59,060 nt of DNA, from positions 1 to 59,060 of IMG/VR virus record IMGVR_UViG_3300030060_000739, one strand, 5' to 3'. Source of the DNA: a virus. Shown here one piece after another: positions 32,211-39,631 of the stretch. How positions within the stretch are numbered: the stretch's first letter is position 1; every line of letters begins with the position of its first letter. The notes under the pieces were generated by a model. That model did not search any database. It was not told the DNA's origin and was given only the letters and a program-made list of their open reading frames with translations. The translations under genes were made by a program, and so were the position numbers.

Positions 32211-32391
32211 GAAAGTTCGCTTTGATAATCTCGATGCTAGAGACTTGTTTTTAAACGCTTTTTTCCCAGATCGTAAACAACTAGACGATACTCCGGATGA
32301 GACTTGTTACCACATCAGTGAGATAGGTGTATTGATTATAGACGGAAGGAACTTACTGTTCCTGATGAATGAAGACGGTGACTTACCATAA
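32200..32391 (+). CDS. Small unknown protein
   Basis: A 63-residue acidic protein starting inside the last 11 bases of the SET gene. It has a hydrophobic beta pair (IGVLIIDGRNLLFLM) near the C-terminus. No family was recognised. It ends the operon; a promoter lies about 30 bases beyond. Confidence 0.6.
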   Translation: MKFEKVRFDNLDARDLFLNAFFPDRKQLDDTPDETCYHISEIGVLIIDGRNLLFLMNEDGDLP

Positions 32392-32419
32392 GAATAAGTA
32401 GATCATGCTTACTTGTTGC

Positions 32420-32447
32420 TTTACTTCACTATACTTCTACTTATACT
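32420..32447 (+). promoter_or_regulatory. Promoter, TTTACTT type, before the 99-residue protein
   Basis: TTTACT at 32420-32425 and TATACT at 32442-32447 are spaced 16 bp; the -10 matches the sigma-70 consensus at five of six bases. It lies in a 103-bp gap. The box resembles those at 28049 and 34104. Confidence 0.6.
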
Positions 32448-32494
32448 TAGTTACTAAGGATAGTAATTAAGCTGTCCTGTAATAAGGAAATTAG

Positions 32495-32794
32495 ATGCCT
32501 AAATCTACTACAGCTAAGACACCAGCTAAAAAAGTGTCAAACCTCAAGCCTGTCCAGATCAATAAGCCGTTACAGCAGCTTGTTGAGAAGGTCACTGAGA
32601 AAAAAGTTAGGACGGGTGGTTTAGATCCTAACGCAGTCCTCAAGGCTAACCCCGAGAAGACTCCCCGTGCTGAGCACAATATCAGCCGTCAAAAAATCCT
32701 AGATGGTAAGACGGTCAAGGAGGCTCTTGAGTCTCGCGTTGTTGACTCACGTGATCTAAACTACGATATCGCGAAGGGCTTCCTGCTTATATAG
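32495..32794 (+). CDS. Small protein with Lys-rich tail and domain shared with 28102 and 34191
   Basis: A 99-residue protein. The N-terminal half is Lys/Thr/Pro-rich. The C-terminal half (about 54-98) holds HNISRQKILDGKTVKEALE and RDLNYDIAKGFLL, aligned with the 80-residue protein at 34191 and the end of the 207-residue protein at 28102. It has its own promoter and is followed by a strong terminator, so it is a one-gene unit. Unknown function; possibly DNA-binding given the basic tail. Confidence 0.7.
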   Translation: MPKSTTAKTPAKKVSNLKPVQINKPLQQLVEKVTEKKVRTGGLDPNAVLKANPEKTPRAEHNISRQKILDGKTVKEALESRVVDSRDLNYDIAKGFLLI

Positions 32795-32823
32795 TTTGTC
32801 CTTAAGCAGGTCGTCCGTCGTGC

Positions 32824-32865
32824 GTGCCTCGGTGGGTAATTACTCCTCCACCGAGGCACTTTTTT
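32824..32865 (+). terminator. Strong intrinsic terminator
   Basis: GTGCCTCGGTGG (32824-32835) and CCACCGAGGCAC (32848-32859) form a perfect 12-bp stem with a 12-base loop, followed by six T (32860-32865). It ends the single-gene unit at 32495 and is only 12 bases before the next start codon, so the following gene must rely on readthrough or a promoter inside this structure. Confidence 0.92.
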
Positions 32866-32877
32866 ATGGAGGAATAC

Positions 32878-33051
32878 ATGGATCCCAACAGTAAAATACA
32901 AATAGCATTAACACACAGTGAGCTCATGGATATCGTACAAGCCTTGTTAAATGAAAGGTTGACCATGGACCCTGGTGCGGTGTCTGATAAAACTAGCTTG
33001 ATCGACAAACTAGACCAAGCTATAGAAGATATAGAGATTACTGAACCTTAG
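32878..33051 (+). CDS. Small unknown protein
   Basis: A 57-residue protein from ATG 32878, five bases after GGAGG (32868-32872). An upstream in-frame GTG at 32824 lies in the terminator stem and is rejected. It is helical and acidic (THSELMDIVQALLNERL; IDKLDQAIEDIEITEP). No family recognised. Confidence 0.65.
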   Translation: MDPNSKIQIALTHSELMDIVQALLNERLTMDPGAVSDKTSLIDKLDQAIEDIEITEP

Positions 33052-33117
33052 CACGTGGGGGTTTTAGTTCGGTAAAGTCTTATTTATATTTTTAGGTAGT
33101 TATAAAGGAGTAACTAT

Positions 33118-33444
33118 ATGGATCATGAAATTATAAATAGGGCGCGTCAGTCCTTCATCAATATGTTTACTAAAGAAAATGGCCTTACGGCGGTGGAGGA
33201 CTTGCCCGACTTCAGCCCCGACGAGCGTGGTCCCGATGAGTTCTGCGCTCACTACGATCGTCAGTTTCTGGCCGGTAACTATACTAAACTAGATCCGGCT
33301 AACGGGGTCTGTGGTTCTAATCCTGCTATGTTAGAACGTAACCCTGACCTCAATATACAGTTTGACGACGGTGTTTACTCCCGTTATGATGAGCTCACCG
33401 ATCCTGTCAAGCTGGCTAAACTAAAGCTGCTGTATCAAGACTAG
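33118..33444 (+). CDS. Unknown small early protein
   Basis: A 108-residue protein with AAAGGAG eight bases before the ATG. It is acidic and rich in Asp and Tyr, with two Cys (FCAHYDRQF; GVCGSNP). No family recognised. A hairpin terminator follows within 12 bases. Confidence 0.65.
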   Translation: MDHEIINRARQSFINMFTKENGLTAVEDLPDFSPDERGPDEFCAHYDRQFLAGNYTKLDPANGVCGSNPAMLERNPDLNIQFDDGVYSRYDELTDPVKLAKLKLLYQD

Positions 33445-33454
33445 CCCTTTCTTT

Positions 33455-33491
33455 ATAGGTTACGGATCTACTCACTTGGTCCGTAACCTAT
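33455..33491 (+). terminator. Hairpin terminator after the 108-residue gene
   Basis: ATAGGTTACGGA (33455-33466) pairs perfectly with TCCGTAACCTAT (33480-33491), 12 bp with a 13-base loop, followed by the mixed T-rich TTCTATATT. The near symmetry means it could also work from the other strand. Confidence 0.8.
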
Positions 33492-33890
33492 TTCTATATT
33501 ACATCTCACCAATTTTATATTTTAGTTTTTGTAAAATATCTGACATTCTCTAATATGCTAATAGCATGTTGTCTGAGACCCTTCTGTAAATCGCTGTTCG
33601 TTGGTTATTGGCTAACCTATTGACGACCTATTACCTGTGAGTAGGTAATATGGTCATTGGCACATGGTTCGTGGTACTTGGCTGGTAAGAATATGTAGTC
33701 GTGATTAAACGTCTGAACGATAATTAGAACGAGGTTTACGGATCTTGGGGAAGTATATATAGAACCTACTTTTGATCGGCTCTTAAGCCACGGACAAAAG
33801 TCTACAGAACATGCAACAAGAACCATGGACCATGATCTGATTGCCAATATCCAATAACCATGATCATTGTATCATAAACTCTGAACCACG

Positions 33891-34024
33891 GCATTGTGAT
33901 CTTGTTCAGATTCTTCTGTAAACAGGAACCATGTTCCGATCAGATTTCTCTGTAAACACGAACCATGTTCCATGTACACTTTTACATAATCACAGGCACG
34001 TCGCATTGTGATCGCATTGCGATC
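33891..34024 (+). repeat. 11-bp iterons GCATTGYGATC (three copies)
   Basis: GCATTGTGATC occurs at 33891-33901 and 34003-34013, and GCATTGCGATC at 34014-34024, the last two in exact tandem. They end on the first base of the palindrome CTGACCATGGTCAG. This is typical spacing for an initiator or repressor bound to one face of the helix. Confidence 0.85.
33906..33971 (+). repeat. 32-bp direct repeat with GAACCATGTTC dyad, period 34 bp
   Basis: The 32 bases at 33906-33937 recur at 33940-33971 with 29 identities (differences at repeat positions 8, 9 and 20). Each ends in GAACCATGTTCC; the first copy has the full palindrome GGAAC-CAT-GTTCC. A CTGTAAA word in both copies also occurs near 33584. Confidence 0.85.
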
Positions 34025-34103
34025 TGACCATGGTCAGTGGTCCTGGGACTTCTGATCAGAACTGAACGGTCTTGGGTTGTTGTTAAAAAAGTTAAAAGAA
34101 TCC

Positions 34104-34132
34104 TTTACTTTTATATTTACTTAAGATAGAGT
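34104..34132 (+). promoter_or_regulatory. Promoter, TTTACTT type, before the 80-residue protein
   Basis: TTTACT at 34104-34109 and TAGAGT at 34127-34132 are spaced 17 bp. The leader then holds a GTTAGCTAAAACGGCTAAC segment, where GTTAGC and GCTAAC (about 34140-34158) can pair. The box matches those at 28049 and 32420. Confidence 0.5.
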
Positions 34133-34190
34133 GATACCTGTTAGCTAAAACGGCTAACCTAAAATTGACTAACTAAAAAAGGAAAATAAA

Positions 34191-34433
34191 ATGTCAAATA
34201 CTAAAAAAGCTCTCACTCCTAAGCCTGCCGTCAAAATCAATGCTGGTGGTTTAAACGTTGATCTTATCTATACGGCTACTGGTAAAGTCGCCCGTGCTTC
34301 TCATAACGCTGACCGTCATACTGCTCTCAGTGGTAAAACGGTCGGCGAAGCGTTGGCTACTAGGCTGGTCAATGCGGCCGATATCAAGTACGACGTGGCT
34401 AAGGGCTTCATCACCCTGGTCCCTGCTAGCTAG
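34191..34433 (+). CDS. 80-residue protein with the domain shared with 28102 and 32495
   Basis: A small basic protein with AAGGA before the start. After a Lys/Pro-rich tail it has GGLNVDLIY, then HNADRHTALSGKTVGEAL and ADIKYDVAKGF (about 38-73), nearly the same pattern as in the 99-residue protein. It has its own promoter and terminator, next to the iteron region, which makes it a candidate for a protein that acts on that region. This role is inferred from place only. Confidence 0.7.
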   Translation: MSNTKKALTPKPAVKINAGGLNVDLIYTATGKVARASHNADRHTALSGKTVGEALATRLVNAADIKYDVAKGFITLVPAS

Positions 34434-34450
34434 TCGCTGGTCGGTAAATC

Positions 34451-34478
34451 AAGGGCGGTGCTTCACCGCCCTTTTTTT
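34451..34478 (+). terminator. Strong intrinsic terminator
   Basis: AAGGGCGGTG pairs with CACCGCCCTT (core GGGCGGTG 34453-34460 with CACCGCCC 34464-34471) around a three-base CTT loop, followed by seven T (34472-34478). It ends the one-gene unit at 34191. Confidence 0.93.
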
Positions 34479-34670
34479 GCGCTCAAAAACCACGTGCCAC
34501 GAACCCGCCACCACGATCACCCCCCACCCCCCTTATACGCTAACGTCTATATAAAATACTAAAGGCTAAGTTTTTGAGAGACACTGGAATATGATTTTAC
34601 TTTTCCCGAACCACGGACTACACTTGATCCTCAATAAAGCACTACCCAAAAATTTTTTGCAAAATTTTTT
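34479..34670 (+). other. 192-bp leader region before the 1047-residue protein
   Basis: It contains a C-rich tract CCCCCCACCCCCC (about 34520-34532), an AT-rich TATATAAAATACT (about 34548-34560) that could hold a -10 box without a clear -35, and two AAAATTTTTT direct repeats (about 34629-34638 and 34661-34670 region) right before the start codon. No gene was found. Confidence 0.4.
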
Positions 34671-37600
34671 ATGGCTATAGAAATCAAACCGTATGAGCCT
34701 TCTCCGCTAGAACAACAGAAACAAGTCTTTGCTGATGCACTACGAGCAGCTGGTTATGGAGATGATGACAACTATAGGGTCAATGAACTAGCAGAAGGGT
34801 TGACTACATTATCGGAGTTCCTTCCAGGGTTCGGTGATGTACAGGGCATGAGAGAAGGCAAGTATCTCATGGAACAAGGGGCACCGTATGTTGGGGGTGC
34901 TGTTGTTGGTTTGAGCATGTTACCGTTTGTACCAGCCGGCAGGATCGTAAGATATTTTAGAGATCGCGGTTTGCTCCCCCGACCTAAACCGACAGAGACC
35001 CCGACCCCCGAGACCCCGACCCCAGAACCCGAACAACTACAGATGTCACTACCTGAGCCATCGCCAGGTCAACAGCCCACGCAACCACAAACTACTCAAC
35101 CAACAGTTCGGCCCACACCAGTAGTCACAACATACACAGATCCTCAAGCAAGAAATGAAGCTGAAATAAGCTTGATGACCAGTGAGGATTATAACCCAGG
35201 AGGCCAGAGAGAGGACTTCTTGATGGAGGACTTCGTACAGTATAGAACTGTAGGTGAACCATACTTAGTAGAAACACTCGCGGAAAAGTCCATACTGGGT
35301 AATAAAAACTTCCAGAACCCTAATAAAAAGTACAACGTAAATAATCTCATAAACAGCACGATAGCTACGGTTAAAGAAGGTCCAGCGAGAGAGAACCTTA
35401 AACGACAGCTAGATGACTTTATACCGCAAGAACTCAGAGAGGGCAAAGCTACCATACAAGAAGTGCTAGATGCTATAGCTCAAAGTAAACCGACCATTCG
35501 CCGTAATGTGGATTCTAGAGACATAACTCAAACGACGCTTGAGAGTCAACCTCGTTACTTAGAATATATGCCAAATATTCCAACAGAGGAACCTGTTCAA
35601 ACAGTATCAGAGGCCATGCAAAGACTGATGCCTCTTAAATATTCAGAAGAGAGTTATTCTATACACAGCCCTGTTTATGGCCAGATGTTCTCTGCTCCTG
35701 GACACAATGAGGTCGGTGCTGGTGCAGGAGGCACGTTCACGAGCATGGCCCAAGACACAGTTGACGCAAGAAACACTATAAACAGAATATACACTTCGCG
35801 CTCTGGTCTTTATGATATAGGCGGTGAAAAAGTATACATCCCCGCAGAGGGACAGTCCGGCATCTATGGTTTTGACAGTCCAGAAAAAATAAAGACTAAT
35901 CCTAAAGTTACAATGAGGGGGCCATATTTAGCAGACAACAACCCTTCTCAAGCATACGATAAAGCTGTGGAAGATATCCAATTTGGTTTAAGCCGAGCAG
36001 CCATGGATTTTACAAACACAGATTTATTGAACAAGCCTGGAGGTTTTGTAGTCTCTCGGCCAGCTTTTGAGCCTGTGGTGGCCTCTTTATTAAAAGAAGG
36101 TAAAACGTTCTCGGACTTTCAAAACGTAGCGAATGAGTTTGTAACAGACCTAACAACAGCAAGAAACAACGTACTTGAGAACTACGGCACGACAACTAAA
36201 AGGTATCTAGACACTAGAGAGCAGATGCTAAAAGATGAAAGCGCATACGAAGACGCTTCAAATGCTATATCGTTTTATGCAAGACAAGATCGTATGCCCT
36301 ATGAACAACCAGATCCAGAAAGGCTCCGTACAGATAGAGAACAATTAATACGAGAGATCCCAGACATAGAGATGCAGCTACAGAATCTAGTAGCTCGGGC
36401 AGAAGTAGATCGTAATTTAACTTCAACAACTAGAGAAGATCTACGATCAGCAGAGATACAAACTGTAGACTATATAAATCAGGTATCTAAAGATTTATTC
36501 GATGCAGAAATTATAACAGATCCAGATGACTTTGTTTCTGCGTATCTAGAATCACCGATAAATACAAGAGAGTTGATAAACGAACTTATCATGCGAGAGA
36601 AGTACTCTGTCCTAAACGATCTAGAAAGAGACCTTAAATTAGCTTCTCGCGATTTAAGTGATAGCTATAGCCAACAACTTAGCGGACTGTTGGAACGTGC
36701 AGATCCAGACGATCTTTCTCAGATGAAGGCACCACCACTCGCGAGTGATTGGTTCTCTTTACATATGAAGACTTCTCTCAACCGTGCCGTACAAGAAGGT
36801 GCAGACAAAGTCCACTTCCCAGTAAACTCTCACTCAGTAGCAAGACAAAGAGGTCAACGGATTACTCCTGCAAGAGCAGATATGTTTACCGAAGACTTAG
36901 CAGCCATGACAGATAATGATCCAGCACTCGCGGGTGTTTTTACTTCAACCCCTTCTCGGGGAGCAAGGAACATGGCTGACACTTACCGCAGACAAACTAA
37001 CAAAGGACTCAAGCAGATAGAGGCTGAGTACGGAATCAAAGTACCTACAACAAAATACGTCGACGAAAATAAAAATGAGTTTATAGAAATATCCCTCACC
37101 CCAGAACTTAAAAAGGCATTTAGTAAAATAGTGTACAGTCGTGGGGGACCAGTCGGCCCGATGATGCCGCTGAAGTATGTAGAGAACCGTAGAGACACGT
37201 CGCCAGACTTCAGGAAAGAAATACAAGAAGCACGTATGGACGCAAGGCGAGAGATGCGTGAAAAAGACATCGGTGGACCGTATGATGTCGTAGGCTTGTT
37301 TGATGATGTGACAAAGGACAAGTTCCGTAACCCAATCACAATGATGGCAGCAGACTTAATAGATAACCTAGAACGTGCTCAAGAATTAAACAGGTACGCT
37401 AAAAGAACAGATCCTCAAATGAACATAGGCCAGCAGGATAGAATCAACATGGCTAAAACAGGCGATCTATCTTTTGATTTAGGTGGTAAATTACTACCCG
37501 AGTACGCGAGAACTACCACAGCAGGTGAACAGCCTTTTGATTTATTTTTAAATATTAATCGATCACGTGCTATACCAGGACGACCGTTTGACGACAGCGG

Positions 37601-37814
37601 AACGGAGTATGAACTACAGGCTCGCATGCTTACCGATCCAGAACGTGAAGCTGCTTTCTTTGATAAAGTAGGCGGTGCACTTAAATACACAGGCATACCA
37701 TTTTTAGAAGATAGACTACGTGGAGGGCTAGAAGCACTCTACGCCAAGCTGGACCCAGAATCTTACGAGGCTAACCGTAGGGGTGAGCGTATACGATCGT
37801 ACTTAGATGAGTAA
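34671..37814 (+). CDS. 1047-residue virion-type protein with two internal PLKY motifs
   Basis: No ribosome site precedes the ATG; the leader is A/T-only. Residues about 54-92 are hydrophobic (VGGAVVGLSMLPFVPAGR), then a Pro/Thr/Glu-rich linker (about 105-150). MPLKY occurs at 320-324 (QRLMPLKY) and again at 832-836 (GGPVGPMMPLKY), dividing the protein into three parts. The rest is charged helical sequence. The motif is shared with the inner-core-type proteins at 8456 and 11431, so it is probably packaged in the head. It could be processed at these points; that is inference. Confidence 0.6.
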   Translation: MAIEIKPYEPSPLEQQKQVFADALRAAGYGDDDNYRVNELAEGLTTLSEFLPGFGDVQGMREGKYLMEQGAPYVGGAVVGLSMLPFVPAGRIVRYFRDRGLLPRPKPTETPTPETPTPEPEQLQMSLPEPSPGQQPTQPQTTQPTVRPTPVVTTYTDPQARNEAEISLMTSEDYNPGGQREDFLMEDFVQYRTVGEPYLVETLAEKSILGNKNFQNPNKKYNVNNLINSTIATVKEGPARENLKRQLDDFIPQELREGKATIQEVLDAIAQSKPTIRRNVDSRDITQTTLESQPRYLEYMPNIPTEEPVQTVSEAMQRLMPLKYSEESYSIHSPVYGQMFSAPGHNEVGAGAGGTFTSMAQDTVDARNTINRIYTSRSGLYDIGGEKVYIPAEGQSGIYGFDSPEKIKTNPKVTMRGPYLADNNPSQAYDKAVEDIQFGLSRAAMDFTNTDLLNKPGGFVVSRPAFEPVVASLLKEGKTFSDFQNVANEFVTDLTTARNNVLENYGTTTKRYLDTREQMLKDESAYEDASNAISFYARQDRMPYEQPDPERLRTDREQLIREIPDIEMQLQNLVARAEVDRNLTSTTREDLRSAEIQTVDYINQVSKDLFDAEIITDPDDFVSAYLESPINTRELINELIMREKYSVLNDLERDLKLASRDLSDSYSQQLSGLLERADPDDLSQMKAPPLASDWFSLHMKTSLNRAVQEGADKVHFPVNSHSVARQRGQRITPARADMFTEDLAAMTDNDPALAGVFTSTPSRGARNMADTYRRQTNKGLKQIEAEYGIKVPTTKYVDENKNEFIEISLTPELKKAFSKIVYSRGGPVGPMMPLKYVENRRDTSPDFRKEIQEARMDARREMREKDIGGPYDVVGLFDDVTKDKFRNPITMMAADLIDNLERAQELNRYAKRTDPQMNIGQQDRINMAKTGDLSFDLGGKLLPEYARTTTAGEQPFDLFLNINRSRAIPGRPFDDSGTEYELQARMLTDPEREAAFFDKVGGALKYTGIPFLEDRLRGGLEALYAKLDPESYEANRRGERIRSYLDE

Positions 37815-37819
37815 ACTAA

Positions 37820-38107
37820 ATGAGAAGAAATAATCCACGTGTGCCACGTAAAAAAGGCCAGCCAGCTAAGAGTAAAAAGCATAGTGATCTCTACACAGAT
37901 GAAGATCCTAAAGGCACGATACATGGATTAAAGTTCGCTACGGTCAAAGACGCACAAGCCAGCGTAGCTAAAATCAAAAAAGCTAGACGTACACCAGCCC
38001 ATAAAATACAAGCAGCCATAGCCATGGAGCAAAGAGCTAAAGCAGCAGGTAAAGCAAGCGCAGCACAAGTTTACCGTCGATTTATAAACGCGAATAAAAA
38101 ATCTTGA
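37820..38107 (+). CDS. Small basic protein next to terminase
   Basis: A 95-residue very basic protein: RKKGQPAKSKKHSDLY, then DPKGTIHGLKFATVKDAQAS, HKIQAAIAMEQRAKA and VYRRFINANKKS. This set of motifs recurs in phage genes directly before the large terminase. A DNA-binding or packaging role is suggested by charge and position. It ends in a TTGA overlap with terL. Confidence 0.65.
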   Translation: MRRNNPRVPRKKGQPAKSKKHSDLYTDEDPKGTIHGLKFATVKDAQASVAKIKKARRTPAHKIQAAIAMEQRAKAAGKASAAQVYRRFINANKKS

Positions 38108-39615
38108 GTAACCTAGACCAGTTACCAGAAGACATTCTCAAAGAACACCTAGAACTAGCCGAAAGGTTAAAAGATCTAGAAGAGATAGAGAACGCACAAA
38201 CTAATTTTTTACACTTTGTTAAATCTCAGTGGCCATCGTTTATACAGGGTGCTCATCATAAAAAGATGGCTGAAGCGTTTGACCGTATAGCCAGCGGTAA
38301 AATAAAAAGGCTCATCATCAATATGCCACCGAGGCATACTAAGTCAGAGTTCGCTAGCCATTTATTTCCTGCTTACTTAGTGGGGCGTAATCCGTCTCTC
38401 AAGATATTACAAGCAACACACACCGCAGACTTAGCGGTAAAGTTCGGTCGTAAGATTCGTGACTTGATGCTTACGGAAGATTATCAAAGGATCTTTGATT
38501 CAGTAGCTATCAACCCTGACTCAAAAGCAGCAGGTAAGTGGGAAACACAAGATACTCAAAACGCTAAACTCAAAGGTGAGTATTACGCAGCTGGTGTGGG
38601 CGGCGCGTTAGCTGGCCGTGGTGCAGATCTATTTATTATTGACGACCCCCACTCAGAACAAGACGCGCTCAACCCTAAGTCTATGGAAGATACTTACGAG
38701 TGGTACACTTCTGGTCCACGACAGCGTTTACAGCCAGGAGGTTCTATCGTTATCGTTATGACACGGTGGAACGTAAACGATCTAACGGGTCGGCTACTCA
38801 AAGACGCTGCTCGAGACCCGAAGGCAGATCAATGGGAGTTAATAGAACTACCCGCCATACTGCCTAGCGGTAAACCGTTATGGCCACAGTACTGGTCACT
38901 TGATGAACTAGAAGGTGTCAAAGCATCTTTGCGCGGTGGACCTAAGTGGCACGCCCAATATATGCAGAACCCTACATCAGAAGAAGGGGCACTTATAAAA
39001 AGAGAGTGGTGGATGGAGTGGCCAAGCGAGAGACCGCCTGAGTGTGACTACGTTATACAGAGTTACGATACCGCTTTTTTAAAATCAGAGATGGCAGACT
39101 ACTCCGCTATAACTACATGGGGTGTGTTCTACCCTGACGGTAGATTAGGTGGTGATGAGATATATAACGGAGACGCTCCTCATATAATTCTACTAGATGT
39201 AGTAAAAGGTAAATACAACTTCCCTGAGTTGAAGGCTCAGGCGTTTAAGCAATATGAACACTGGGAACCTGACGTCGTTATCATAGAAGGTAAAGCGTCC
39301 GGTATGCCGCTTACTCAAGAACTACGCAACGTAGGTATACCTGTTCAAAACTTCACGCCTTCTAAAGGTAGTGACAAAGTAGCAAGAGTCAACAGCTGTG
39401 CTCCGCTGTTTGAGTCAGGCATGGTCTGGTATCCGGATACTAACTGGGCACACGACGTAATAGAAGAGTGTGCAGCTTTTCCAGCAGGAGACCACGACGA
39501 CTTAGTAGACTCAACTACTCAAGCTCTCATGCGGTTTAGGCAGGGTGGGTTTATTAAACTGCCTAGTGACTACGAAGAAGAAGTTTTTTACCGTAAGAAA
39601 ATAAGTTACTATTGA
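38104..39615 (+). CDS. terL: Terminase large subunit
   Basis: A 503-residue packaging motor. ATPase: Walker A-like MPPRHTKSE (74-82), Walker B LFIIDDP (Asp180/181), coupling motif MTRWNVNDLTG. Nuclease (RNase H-like): Asp322 in YDTAFLK, Glu395 in IIEGKASG, and Asp463/Asp465/Asp466 in GDHDDLVD. It starts at TTG 38104, overlapping the previous stop (TTGA); the next in-frame ATG would remove about 55 residues of the N-terminus. It is followed after 16 bases by the portal gene. Confidence 0.95.
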   Translation: MSNLDQLPEDILKEHLELAERLKDLEEIENAQTNFLHFVKSQWPSFIQGAHHKKMAEAFDRIASGKIKRLIINMPPRHTKSEFASHLFPAYLVGRNPSLKILQATHTADLAVKFGRKIRDLMLTEDYQRIFDSVAINPDSKAAGKWETQDTQNAKLKGEYYAAGVGGALAGRGADLFIIDDPHSEQDALNPKSMEDTYEWYTSGPRQRLQPGGSIVIVMTRWNVNDLTGRLLKDAARDPKADQWELIELPAILPSGKPLWPQYWSLDELEGVKASLRGGPKWHAQYMQNPTSEEGALIKREWWMEWPSERPPECDYVIQSYDTAFLKSEMADYSAITTWGVFYPDGRLGGDEIYNGDAPHIILLDVVKGKYNFPELKAQAFKQYEHWEPDVVIIEGKASGMPLTQELRNVGIPVQNFTPSKGSDKVARVNSCAPLFESGMVWYPDTNWAHDVIEECAAFPAGDHDDLVDSTTQALMRFRQGGFIKLPSDYEEEVFYRKKISYY

Positions 39616-39631
39616 GAAATAGGAAAAATCT

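Larger units (their letters stand above)
33492..34190. other. 700-bp non-coding region rich in iterons and palindromes; candidate origin or control region
   Basis: No supported gene lies here. Elements seen: ATGCT-AAT-AGCAT (33555-33567); TGGTTATTGG (33602-33611) and its reverse complement CCAATAACCA (33851-33860); hairpin TATTACCT/AGGTAATA (33629-33650); three 11-bp iterons; two 32-bp direct repeats; a perfect 14-bp palindrome CTGACCATGGTCAG (34024-34037); many ACCATG and GAACCATG words. Such density is typical of replication origins or multi-operator control regions. A promoter for the gene at 34191 lies at its right end. Confidence 0.6.

Noticed and set aside
33617-33847. 76-residue leftward frame in the iteron region
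   Set aside because: No ribosome site, odd composition, and it runs through hairpins and repeats; best read as chance.
33891-34024. CRISPR-like repeats
   Set aside because: Only three 11-bp units, two in direct tandem with no spacer; they are iterons, not a CRISPR array.
34519-34532. G-quadruplex on the lower strand opposite CCCCCCACCCCCC
   Set aside because: Only two G-runs are present, so a stable four-run quadruplex is not supported.
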